Source: Eutrophovita brisbanensis
GTDB taxonomy: Bacteria > Pseudomonadota > Gammaproteobacteria > Burkholderiales > Eutrophovitaceae
Direction of reading: 5' to 3'
NCBI GenBank assembly: GCA_038147395.1
Contig: JAYQTM010000001.1
Coordinates: 1,426,001 to 1,490,000, forward strand
Length of the DNA stretch: 64,000 nucleotides
In this document: positions 54,812 to 63,088 of the stretch, piece after piece
Position numbering within the stretch: position 1 is the stretch's first letter
Layout of the letters: every line of letters begins with the position of its first letter
Notes under the pieces: generated by a model
Told to the model about the DNA's origin: nothing
Databases searched by the model: none
What the model saw: the letters and a program-made list of their open reading frames with translations, nothing else
Position numbers and translations under genes: made by a program

Positions 54812-55498
54812 ATGCAACCAAACATACCTGTTTCATCCACTGGTGGTGTACTCGGGGCGCAACAGCTAAAAGTCCTCAGAAACACGTACCTGATGTTGGC
54901 GATAACGATGATCCCAACGGTCATTGGTGCATTCGTCGGGATGGCCACAAGCGGTATCGTATTTAAACACCCAATAATGAGTTCTCTTATTATGCTTGGG
55001 GCTGTGATCGGATTACAGTTCGCGATTGCCGCAAACAGAAACAGTGGCCTCGGCGCAGCCTTGCTGCTTGGGATGACATTCATTCTAGGTTGGTGGTTAG
55101 GGCCCATATTGAACATTGCACTTTCTTTGAAAAATGGTCCCGAATTGATAGGTTTCGCCGCTGCGGGTACTGGTGGCATCATGTTTGTGATGAGCGCGAT
55201 AGCGACCACATCAAAACGTGACTTTAGTTTTATGGGCAAATTTTTGTTTGTAGGAATGATTGTGCTGTTAATTGCAATGTTTGCAAATATGTTCCTTCAA
55301 ATACCTGCACTTGCACTCACAATCTCAGCGCTTGCCATCGGTGTATTCTCGATGTTCCTGCTCCACGATGTCAGCCGAATTGTTCACGGGGGCGAAACCA
55401 ATTACATCATGGCAGCTACCGGCGTGTACATGAGTCTGTTTAACATATTCGTTAGTCTGCTTCACCTCTTGATGGCGCTGGCGGGAAATCGCGAATAA
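54812..55498 (+). CDS. Bax inhibitor-1/YccA-family membrane protein
   Basis: 228 residues from the ATG at 54812 with AAGGAG upstream. Seven hydrophobic helices. The LLHDVSRIVHGGETNYI stretch is the BI-1 family's C-terminal signature with the acidic pair of the pH-sensing calcium leak. E. coli YccA modulates FtsH; a similar role is likely. Followed by a strong terminator. Confidence 0.92.
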   Translation: MQPNIPVSSTGGVLGAQQLKVLRNTYLMLAITMIPTVIGAFVGMATSGIVFKHPIMSSLIMLGAVIGLQFAIAANRNSGLGAALLLGMTFILGWWLGPILNIALSLKNGPELIGFAAAGTGGIMFVMSAIATTSKRDFSFMGKFLFVGMIVLLIAMFANMFLQIPALALTISALAIGVFSMFLLHDVSRIVHGGETNYIMAATGVYMSLFNIFVSLLHLLMALAGNRE

Positions 55499-55520
55499 AT
55501 CAGAGCACTTAAGGTATTTA

Positions 55521-55545
55521 GGGCGCGTTTACCGCGCCCTTTTTA
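55521..55545 (+). terminator. Rho-independent terminator
   Basis: GGGCGCG-TTTAC-CGCGCCC (55521-55539), a perfect seven-pair GC-rich stem followed by TTTTTA. It lies between the BI-1 gene and the convergent rlmD gene. Confidence 0.92.
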
Positions 55546-56835
55546 TTTCTCAAACGAGGCAATGGACTCGACGTGAGAGGTATGCGGAAACATATTGACA
55601 ATCGATGCTGACGTCAAACGATATCCCTTCTCATGAACCAAGATGCCCGCATCGCGCGCGAGTGTTGAGGGGTTACACGATACATATACGATTCTTTTTG
55701 GGCCATCTCCAGAGATCGCTTTAACCAACTCAAATGCACCGTCACGCGGTGGGTCGATCAACAATTTATCTAGAGGACCCAATTGTTCATAAGACGGGCA
55801 ACTTTCCTCGAACAAATTCCCCACCCTAAATTCACAGTTTTGAAATAGGCCATTGTTTTCGGCGTTTTGACGTGCGCGAAAAATCAAGTCCTGACTGCCC
55901 TCCACTCCGATGACGATCGATCCGTGCTTCGCAATGGCAAGAGAAAAATTACCTAAGCCACAAAACAAATCTGCAATCCGCTCTCCAGCTTTTGGTTCCA
56001 GCAACGACATCGCTCGCCTCACTAAAACACCATTAACCTCGGTATTGACTTGAGTGAACTCAGACAAACCGAACTCAAACTCTAAATTGAAATCAGGAAT
56101 ACGATACGTCAATCTCGATTCAACCTCAGGATAAATTTGTTTCAACGTTTTCGGCCCACCCCTCTGGGTATAAATGCAGATGCTGTGTTTTAGGCCGAAG
56201 TCAACGAGACACCTTGTATCAGACTGCGTTAAATCCTCAAGAATTCGAAATGCCAGAATGTCGGACGTTTCACTACACGCCACCTCAATTTGAGGAACGT
56301 TTTTTTTAATCGATAACGACTCAACCAAAGCTCGTAACTCTGGCAGCAATCTAGAGATCCTTGATGGCAATACGTCACACGACAACATATCCACCACGTA
56401 GCCTTTACCTTTCTCTCTAAAACCAACGAGCGCTTTATCTTTTTTGATAACGAAACGACTGGATAAGCGTGCCCTGGTTCGGTAACCCAAAGACGGCCCA
56501 GAAATCGGGGATAAGATACGCTCTGGTGACACTTTCCCGATTCGGGTAAATGCATCCTCCAAAACCCGCTGTTTTATCGCGAGTTGAGATCTCATATCAA
56601 TATGCTGAAAACTACACCCACCACAGATTCCAAAACTTGGACATCGCGGATTCATGCGAGCAGATGATGGATTTTTTACGGCCTTGGTAACAGCAGTATC
56701 GAAACTAGGTTTTTTTCTCTTAATCTCAATTTCGACAGTTTCGCTGGGCAACGCATTTTGAACAAAAATGACTTTATTATCTGATCGCGCAATCCCCCTC
56801 GCCTCGTGATCAACTGATTCAATCAATACTTCCAT
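55543..56835 (-). CDS. rlmD: 23S rRNA (uracil-1939-C5)-methyltransferase RlmD
   Basis: 430 residues. An N-terminal TRAM domain (about 1-60) is followed by the [4Fe-4S] cluster Cys residues in CPSFGICGGCSF. The SAM-binding FCGLGNFSLAIA follows, then DPPRDGA and the catalytic YVSCNPSTLARD. It methylates U1939 of 23S rRNA. Downstream of the exonuclease and cysM genes, as in many gammaproteobacteria. Confidence 0.94.
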   Translation of the reverse strand: MEVLIESVDHEARGIARSDNKVIFVQNALPSETVEIEIKRKKPSFDTAVTKAVKNPSSARMNPRCPSFGICGGCSFQHIDMRSQLAIKQRVLEDAFTRIGKVSPERILSPISGPSLGYRTRARLSSRFVIKKDKALVGFREKGKGYVVDMLSCDVLPSRISRLLPELRALVESLSIKKNVPQIEVACSETSDILAFRILEDLTQSDTRCLVDFGLKHSICIYTQRGGPKTLKQIYPEVESRLTYRIPDFNLEFEFGLSEFTQVNTEVNGVLVRRAMSLLEPKAGERIADLFCGLGNFSLAIAKHGSIVIGVEGSQDLIFRARQNAENNGLFQNCEFRVGNLFEESCPSYEQLGPLDKLLIDPPRDGAFELVKAISGDGPKRIVYVSCNPSTLARDAGILVHEKGYRLTSASIVNMFPHTSHVESIASFEK

Positions 56836-56841
56836 GGCTGA

Positions 56842-57615
56842 TTAATTCCAAGCTGCGAGAAACTGTTGCCAATGCTCGCCCGTCAATCCCTCGATGTAGT
56901 CTCGTGCAGTTTTAACTTCTTGATCATACCGATCTGCGTTTATTGCACCGCGGATTAATTGGTATCTTAGGTAAACCAGATAGGTGTTCACCACATCCGT
57001 TTCGCAATAATCTCGAATATCCGACAGATGCCCATCTTGATATTTCTCCCAAACCTTACCACCAGACATTCCAACTTTACCTGGAAAGCCGAGCATTTGA
57101 GCCACCTCATCCAGTGGCGCGTTAGCACGTGGCTGGTAACGGGCGAGGACATCCATCAAATCCAGATGACGAGAGTGGTATCGACTGATGTAGTTATTCC
57201 ATTTAAAGTCTCTATCATCTTCACCCGTGTCCCAATACCTTGCAGCGACGATGCCATGAACGAGACTGCGGTAATGTAACACCGGCAAATCAAAACCTCC
57301 GCCATTCCATGAGACAAGTTGTGGTGTATATTTTTCGATTCCTTCAAAAAACCTCTTGATAAGAGAAGACTCACTATCTTCTAGCTCTCCTAACGACCAC
57401 ACACGAAATCCATCGCCGGCGCGCAGGACACATGAGACTGCCACAATTTGATGTACGTGGAGCGGTAAAAACTCGCTACCCGTTTTCTCGAGTCGCTCTT
57501 TAAAGGCAAGTTCAGCAACCTCTGCATCAGAAAGTCCAGATGCCATATCTCGTAAACGCCGCAACGATTCAACATCAGGAACGGTTTCAATATCAAAAAC
57601 GAGTACTGGATTCAA
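56842..57615 (-). CDS. 3'-5' exonuclease, PolB-like DEDD family
   Basis: 257 residues. Exo I is VFDIETVPD at 5-13, Exo II is SWNGGGFDLPVL, and Exo III is YCETDVVNTY, giving the DEDD catalytic set. It is a stand-alone exonuclease domain (COG3298-like) without polymerase. It lies between cysM and rlmD with gaps of only nine and six bases, so it is in that operon. Likely DNA or RNA trimming. Confidence 0.9.
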   Translation of the reverse strand: MNPVLVFDIETVPDVESLRRLRDMASGLSDAEVAELAFKERLEKTGSEFLPLHVHQIVAVSCVLRAGDGFRVWSLGELEDSESSLIKRFFEGIEKYTPQLVSWNGGGFDLPVLHYRSLVHGIVAARYWDTGEDDRDFKWNNYISRYHSRHLDLMDVLARYQPRANAPLDEVAQMLGFPGKVGMSGGKVWEKYQDGHLSDIRDYCETDVVNTYLVYLRYQLIRGAINADRYDQEVKTARDYIEGLTGEHWQQFLAAWN

Positions 57616-57624
57616 TTGATGCCC

Positions 57625-58521
57625 TTACTCAGCCGGAAACACGCCCGTCGATAAGTATCGGTCTCCGCGATCACACACGATCGAGACGATCGTCGCATCG
57701 GTGAGTGATTGAGAAAGTTTTAACGAGACCCACATGGCGCCCCCTGATGAAATGCCAGCGAAAATCCCCTCTTCTTTCGCTAATCGACGGGTCGTATCTT
57801 CAGCATCCTGTTGTGAGACTTCGATAATCTCATCTACACGGTTTTTATCGAATATTTTTGGCAAATAAGCCTCCGGCCATTTTCGAATACCTGGTATCTG
57901 GGAGCCATCGGTGGGCTGACATCCGATAATCTTAATATCTGGATTCTTTTCCTTTAGATACCTGGAAACTCCCATAATCGTGCCTGTAGTTCCCATACTT
58001 GATACAAAATGGGTCACACGACCACTAGTTTGATCCCAAATTTCAGGCCCGGTTAAGTCAAAGTGCGCAAGTGGATTATCCGTGTTTGAAAACTGGTCGA
58101 GTATCACGCCCTCACCACGAGATTGCATGCGTTCAGCTAAATCTCTTGCACCCTCCATGCCCTCAGATTGCGAAACCAAAATAAACTTTGCACCAAAAGC
58201 AGCCATCGTCTGTCGACGCTCTATCGATAAATTGTCCGGCATAATCAAAACCATCCGATAACCCCGCATCGCAGCAACCATCGCGAGCGCTATCCCAGTA
58301 TTTCCCGATGTGGCCTCAATGAGCGTATCCCCGGGTTTAATACGCCCCGACTCCTCGGCCTGCTTGATCATCGAAAGTGCAGGCCTATCCTTCACGGACC
58401 CCGCTGGGTTGTTCCCTTCAAGCTTCGCAAGGATTGTGTTGCTCGTTTTCCCTGGGAGTCTTTTAAGACGTACTAGGGGCGTACCTCCCACTACGTCATC
58501 TAAAGTTTTGTAATTCATCAT
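57625..58521 (-). CDS. cysM: cysteine synthase B
   Basis: 298 residues. PLP Lys44 is in PAGSVKDRP; EATSGNTGIALA binds the phosphate and substrate. KLEGNNPAGS and the length match CysM rather than CysK. It makes cysteine from O-acetylserine and sulfide or thiosulfate. It is 17 bases downstream of hldD; the cysM-rlmD neighbourhood is common in Pseudomonas-type genomes. Confidence 0.93.
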   Translation of the reverse strand: MMNYKTLDDVVGGTPLVRLKRLPGKTSNTILAKLEGNNPAGSVKDRPALSMIKQAEESGRIKPGDTLIEATSGNTGIALAMVAAMRGYRMVLIMPDNLSIERRQTMAAFGAKFILVSQSEGMEGARDLAERMQSRGEGVILDQFSNTDNPLAHFDLTGPEIWDQTSGRVTHFVSSMGTTGTIMGVSRYLKEKNPDIKIIGCQPTDGSQIPGIRKWPEAYLPKIFDKNRVDEIIEVSQQDAEDTTRRLAKEEGIFAGISSGGAMWVSLKLSQSLTDATIVSIVCDRGDRYLSTGVFPAE

Positions 58522-58538
58522 CGGTATCGGTGTCAGTA

Positions 58539-59540
58539 TCAGTAATTCGATTGCTCAAGAAGAAAGTCAATATAGGCATCGACACCAGCATTGACGTCAC
58601 ACATCTGAACATCGCAACCAGAGCGTCTCAATTGCGTCAGATCCGCTTCGGTAAAACTTTGATACCTTTCTCTTAAGCCATCTGGAAATGGCACATATAA
58701 AATGAGGCCTTCCTCCTTCATTTCGGTCAGCGTCAGTGGTGACTTGTTATCCCGTTTTCTAATTGCATTAATCGTCGCAACTGCTACTTCGTTGAATGTC
58801 TGCGAGCGACCAGTGCCACAATTAAAAATTCCAGACTGCTCAGGGTTGTCAAAGAAATATAAATTCGTCGCGACAACATCGTCTACAAAAACAAAATCCC
58901 GTCTTTGTTCACCAGCCGTATATCCTCCGCTCCCTTCGAATAAATTTAATGTTCCACGATCACGAAACTGATTGAAAAAGTGAAAAGCGACCGACGCCAT
59001 TCTTTTTTTATGACTCTCACGAGGACCGTATACATTAAAGTACCTAAGGCCTACGACTTGAGAAGAATGGTCGTCAATATTTTGCCTCACGTACTGATCA
59101 AACAAATACTTGGAAAAACCATATACGTTTAGAGGAGATTCGTTATTTCTGTCCTCGGCAAATACGTGTCCTCCACCATACACAGAAGCCGATGATGCGT
59201 AGACGAACGGGATGTGAAGTCGCTTGGAAAATTCGAAAAGATCTATGGAATAACGGTAGTTGTTACTCATCATATAGTTCCCATCCAATTCCATCGTATC
59301 TGAGCAAGCACCTTGATGAAAGATGTAAGTTATTCTGCGGTCCCAAACACCACAAGAGAGCTGCGATCGAAACTCTTCCTTATCGAGATACTGATCGAAA
59401 TTACAGTCGATTAGATTTTTGTATTTATCAGTGCCGCCGACATTATCGACGACTACAATGTCATTAATATCTCGACGATTCAACGCTCTCAGAATGTTAG
59501 AGCCAATAAAACCAGCACCACCTGTTATTAAAATCGACAT
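58539..59540 (-). CDS. hldD: ADP-L-glycero-D-manno-heptose 6-epimerase
   Basis: 333 residues. NADP site TGGAGFIGSN at 6-15; SSASVYGGG; catalytic YGFSKYLFDQY (Tyr-xxx-Lys). It inverts C6 of ADP-heptose, the last step to the LPS inner-core sugar. It follows the hldE gene by three bases. Confidence 0.95.
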   Translation of the reverse strand: MSILITGGAGFIGSNILRALNRRDINDIVVVDNVGGTDKYKNLIDCNFDQYLDKEEFRSQLSCGVWDRRITYIFHQGACSDTMELDGNYMMSNNYRYSIDLFEFSKRLHIPFVYASSASVYGGGHVFAEDRNNESPLNVYGFSKYLFDQYVRQNIDDHSSQVVGLRYFNVYGPRESHKKRMASVAFHFFNQFRDRGTLNLFEGSGGYTAGEQRRDFVFVDDVVATNLYFFDNPEQSGIFNCGTGRSQTFNEVAVATINAIRKRDNKSPLTLTEMKEEGLILYVPFPDGLRERYQSFTEADLTQLRRSGCDVQMCDVNAGVDAYIDFLLEQSNY

Positions 59541-59543
59541 GCG

Positions 59544-60488
59544 CTAAAAACCTTCGCGAAATAATTCATCGAAACTTGTAGTCGCCGTGCCTAATTTACC
59601 GACCACAATTCCTGCTGCTTTATTTGCGAGTCTTACCGACTCTGAAATATTCATTCCGCTCGCGAGATACGCGGCAAGTACACCGATGACTGTATCTCCT
59701 GCACCACTCACATCAAAAATCTCACGAGCAACAGTCTGAAAATGCTCTACGTGATGTTTTTCAAACAACGTCATTCCTTCTTCACTACGTGTCACTAATA
59801 CGCCAGACAACCCAACATGTTCTCTAAGTGCTTGCACTTTACTCGTTAAATCATCTTCAGTGTTCCAGTTTCCTACGATTGCTCGTAACTCACTTTTGTT
59901 AGGAGTGATAAAGCTCGCACCGCGGTACTTTTCGAAATCGTTACCTTTTGGATCAATCAATACCAATTTTCCGAATTTTTTTGCTCGCACGATCATATCG
60001 GATATGTGTGTGAGTACACCTTTACCGTAGTCAGAGAAAACCACAACATCCGCCCCTTTTAGAAGCTTATCGTATTGCTTAGAGTTCTCTGATAACGAAT
60101 GCTCACCAGGAACGCTCTCAAAATCAATTCGAATAAGTTGTTGCTGCTGAGCTACTACGCGCGTTTTAATCGTCGTCGACAAATTTGTATCAATATTTAA
60201 ATACGCCTGAATTCCTGAAGCCGTAATTAATTGTTCTAACTCAACCCCCTCAGCATCATCCCCTCGTATTGATAGCAAATCCACATTGACGCCCTGTTTC
60301 AACGCGTTGAGAGCAACATTAGCGGCTCCTCCCAAGCGGGATTCAGCTCGACCAACCCGAACAACGGGCACAGGTGCCTCAGGTGAAATCCGATCTGCAG
60401 AACCAAACCAATAGCGGTCCAACATGACGTCTCCCACTACGAGGACTCGAGCGCTTGCCAGATTGCCGCGTAATGTGTCTAACTTCAT
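59544..60488 (-). CDS. hldE: D-glycero-beta-D-manno-heptose-7-phosphate kinase (kinase domain only)
   Basis: 314 residues of the PfkB fold. GDVMLDRYWFG at the N-terminus, GGAANVALN, and DVSGAGDTVIGVLAAY with the catalytic Asp match the RfaE domain I. The C-terminal nucleotidyltransferase domain of fused HldE (about 477 residues) is absent, so a separate hldC/rfaE2-like gene is needed elsewhere. It lies in an operon with hldD. Confidence 0.93.
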   Translation of the reverse strand: MKLDTLRGNLASARVLVVGDVMLDRYWFGSADRISPEAPVPVVRVGRAESRLGGAANVALNALKQGVNVDLLSIRGDDAEGVELEQLITASGIQAYLNIDTNLSTTIKTRVVAQQQQLIRIDFESVPGEHSLSENSKQYDKLLKGADVVVFSDYGKGVLTHISDMIVRAKKFGKLVLIDPKGNDFEKYRGASFITPNKSELRAIVGNWNTEDDLTSKVQALREHVGLSGVLVTRSEEGMTLFEKHHVEHFQTVAREIFDVSGAGDTVIGVLAAYLASGMNISESVRLANKAAGIVVGKLGTATTSFDELFREGF

Positions 60489-60542
60489 CGATTACCCTTT
60501 TTGAGAAAACGGTTCGCAGTTTCACCGTTTTTCAATCTTACC

Positions 60543-61244
60543 TTAACGTTCTGTCTCACTAATTTCTTGATTCATCCTTCGGAGAATACCCAATGGATTG
60601 TCAGACTGCGTTATTGGTCTTCCTACAACAAGATAACTAGAACCACGACGCATTGCATCAGAAGGAGTCACGACTCTCTTTTGGTCATCCAAAGAGCCGC
60701 CTGATGGCCTGATACCAGGAGTTACTCTCAAAAAATCGTGACCATATTTTGCCTTGACGAGGTCCGCCTCATTAGCAGAGCAAACAACTCCATTTGCTCC
60801 AGATTGATACGCGATATTGGTCAGCCGATCGACGAGAGCACTGGGCTCAAACTTAAAACCAATTTCTTGCAAATTATTCTGATCCATTGAAGTCAGTACA
60901 GTCACTGCCGTCAGCAAAGGCCTATCCTCACTCGTACCCAACGCCTCCCTCGCTGCGCGAATCATGTCGCTTCCACCGAGCGCGTGGACATTAACCATCC
61001 AGACACCGAGTTCTCTGGCCACCGAACACGCTTTCATTACGGTGTTCGGTATGTCATGAAATTTCAAATCAAGAAAGACCGAGAAACCAAGTTTCACAAG
61101 CTTATCGGTGATACGCGGACCATAACTCGTAAATAACTCTTTCCCAACCTTCAACTTACAAAGCTTCGGGTTAAGCTGAGAGACGAGGCTTGATACGTCA
61201 TCTTCATTGGACATATCGAGCGCTACGATAATCTTAGCGTCCAT
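60543..61244 (-). CDS. pyrF: orotidine-5'-phosphate decarboxylase
   Basis: About 233 residues from the ATG at 61244 (or 61247). DLKFHDIPNTV is the catalytic K-D motif, GVVCSANEADLV and TPGIRPSGG follow, and VVGRPITQSDNP ends the phosphate site. It makes UMP. Its start lies 11-14 bases inside the end of lapB. The frame is open further upstream to 61352, but the family length argues against that. Confidence 0.95.
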   Translation of the reverse strand: MDAKIIVALDMSNEDDVSSLVSQLNPKLCKLKVGKELFTSYGPRITDKLVKLGFSVFLDLKFHDIPNTVMKACSVARELGVWMVNVHALGGSDMIRAAREALGTSEDRPLLTAVTVLTSMDQNNLQEIGFKFEPSALVDRLTNIAYQSGANGVVCSANEADLVKAKYGHDFLRVTPGIRPSGGSLDDQKRVVTPSDAMRRGSSYLVVGRPITQSDNPLGILRRMNQEISETER

Positions 61245-62415
61245 CATTTTTATCTCTTGTCGTATGCGTCTTGATTGGTGAATAAGTATCCCATGACTGA
61301 CAGGCTGGACATCGCCAGTAATGAGAATTTGCCTCAAACCCACAGCTCTCACATTTGTGACACAAGGTGGTCTTTAAACCGTCAGCAATTTTTTTGAAAA
61401 CGACGTCAGAAGCGTCCTCAAAATTTCCCATTTCACCTTTGAGTGAGGCAAAAACCGGAATAATGAGTGCCGAATGCCCAGATTTTAAAAACAATTCTCT
61501 AGCTAACTGGTGAGCTGACACCTCACCACTGAGCTCCGTTTGGATCTGAAAAATGGACTGAAAAGTCTCTTCACAAGGAACCTCAAGAAAAAATTCCTTC
61601 AGGGTTTCGAGACACTCGGACATCCGCGTCAAATTCCGACAGGTTTCTACAAATTGCGGCAACACCAACACAAAGAAATCCGGGTGATTTTCCCTGATCG
61701 ACTTCCACAAGGATAAACCGTCTTGATATTTCCCTTGCGCGAAAAACACCTTACCCAACATGATTAATGCCCTGGGAGAATTCGGATGCTCGCTCTCAGC
61801 TCGATCAATCCAGTGCATTACTAACTCGGGCCGTTGCTCCTCAAATTCAACCTCGGCACACTCCATCATAAAATGAGCAATTAACTCTCTTTGAGACTCT
61901 CCGGACAACGACTGATACTTCATTGCCGCCTGAATCCCACTCTCCCAGTCCCTCTGCGTCACGTAAAGCTCAATTAGTAAGCGCAACGCAGAAGGGTCAG
62001 TGCGATTAACATCGACCCTTTTAAGATATTGCTCAGCACGATCATGCATTCCAGATTTTAAATAGTCTTGCCCGACCGCAAGCAACGCTTGATTTCTTTC
62101 GACACTGGACAAATCAGGTCGATCTAGAAGTGCTTGATGGACCAACAACGCCCTCTGCATTTCCCCCCTTTGTCTGAATAAAGCGCCGACGGCAAATTGT
62201 AGCTCTATTGACTCAGGGTCCGAGCTAGCTAATTCAACGAAAACATCTATCGCCCGATCGGTATCATTCTTGAGGAGATAATTGATTCCATCCACGTAAG
62301 ACGATGGTACTCTTTGAGACTCGTTTAGCAGTTGTTTGATATCGATACGGGCTGCGAGCCACCCAAAAAGAAAAAAAGTCGGTAGCGCAAGCAACCACCA
62401 ATTCTCGTAATTCAT
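61234..62415 (-). CDS. lapB: lipopolysaccharide assembly protein B
   Basis: 393 residues. An N-terminal membrane anchor (LLALPTFFLFGWLAA) is followed by about nine TPR repeats. The C-terminal rubredoxin-like zinc module is CHKCESCGF...WRCPACQSW. LapB (YciM) controls LpxC stability through FtsH. The gene overlaps lapA by one base. Confidence 0.95.
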   Translation of the reverse strand: MNYENWWLLALPTFFLFGWLAARIDIKQLLNESQRVPSSYVDGINYLLKNDTDRAIDVFVELASSDPESIELQFAVGALFRQRGEMQRALLVHQALLDRPDLSSVERNQALLAVGQDYLKSGMHDRAEQYLKRVDVNRTDPSALRLLIELYVTQRDWESGIQAAMKYQSLSGESQRELIAHFMMECAEVEFEEQRPELVMHWIDRAESEHPNSPRALIMLGKVFFAQGKYQDGLSLWKSIRENHPDFFVLVLPQFVETCRNLTRMSECLETLKEFFLEVPCEETFQSIFQIQTELSGEVSAHQLARELFLKSGHSALIIPVFASLKGEMGNFEDASDVVFKKIADGLKTTLCHKCESCGFEANSHYWRCPACQSWDTYSPIKTHTTRDKNDGR

Positions 62416-62648
62416 CAGAGAGTCACTTTCTCCGGACGTGGTCTTACACGTTTTCTACCAAAAAGCTTTGTTACAGCACCCAACGCGAATCCAAATAAAA
62501 AGGAGATAAGAACTATGACTGCTAATGGAAATTCAAAAATATACAGATTTGTAAATTTCAAACTTACCGAATCAAAGTTGTAAACAGTGAAAACCATTAA
62601 TACAACAACGATGATTGTTTTGATCAATCTTCGAACTAGCGCAACCAT
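62415..62648 (-). CDS. lapA: lipopolysaccharide assembly protein A (DUF1049)
   Basis: 77 residues with two membrane helices (TIIVVVLMVFTVYNF and LAVIVLISFLFGFALGAV) and a basic tail. Start at ATG 62648 with AAGGAAAG upstream. It is paired with lapB as in other gammaproteobacteria. Confidence 0.9.
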   Translation of the reverse strand: MVALVRRLIKTIIVVVLMVFTVYNFDSVSLKFTNLYIFEFPLAVIVLISFLFGFALGAVTKLFGRKRVRPRPEKVTL

Positions 62649-62694
62649 TCTCTTTCCTTAAGTTCTGACACTTTAGACGTTTTCATAAAATAAG

Positions 62695-62728
62695 CAAAAA
62701 AAAACGGTCGAAGCAATTCCGACCGTTT
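62695..62728 (-). terminator. Rho-independent terminator of ihfB
   Basis: AAACGGTCG (62702-62710) pairs with CGACCGTTT (62720-62728), a nine-pair stem. On the minus strand it is followed by a run of T residues (the A run at 62696-62704). It lies about 45 bases after the ihfB stop. Confidence 0.92.
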
Positions 62729-62773
62729 ACCTTAGTTCCCTTCACCTAGTTTTTCGAAGACGAATCAAAACTC

Positions 62774-63070
62774 TTATGTAGATCTGGGACGGTCGACACG
62801 ACTTTTCAACTCCTTCCCTGCTTTAAAATGTGGAGCAAATTTTGGAGGAACAAGAACCGGTTCTCCACTTTTTGGGTTTCTTCCTTTTCGAGACGGTCGA
62901 TAATTAAGACCAAAGCTTCCGAATCCTCGGATTTCGACTCGATTACCTTTCTCCAACATCTTTGAAATTGAATCGAGTATCGTCTGGACTGCAATCGTCA
63001 CATCATCCTCCATAAAAGCGGGCGATTTCTCGCTCAGTAAAGTTATGAATTGCGATTTTGTCATATCCAC
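62774..63070 (-). CDS. ihfB: integration host factor beta subunit
   Basis: 98 residues of the HU/IHF fold. The family signature RIEIRGFGSFG-type stretch reads NRVEIRGFGSFGLNYRPSRK, and RNPKSGEPV forms the DNA-inserting arm with its Pro. It pairs with IhfA to bend DNA. It lies 18 bases after rpsA and is probably co-transcribed with it. Confidence 0.95.
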   Translation of the reverse strand: MDMTKSQFITLLSEKSPAFMEDDVTIAVQTILDSISKMLEKGNRVEIRGFGSFGLNYRPSRKGRNPKSGEPVLVPPKFAPHFKAGKELKSRVDRPRST

Positions 63071-63088
63071 CGTACCCTCGAATAAGGC

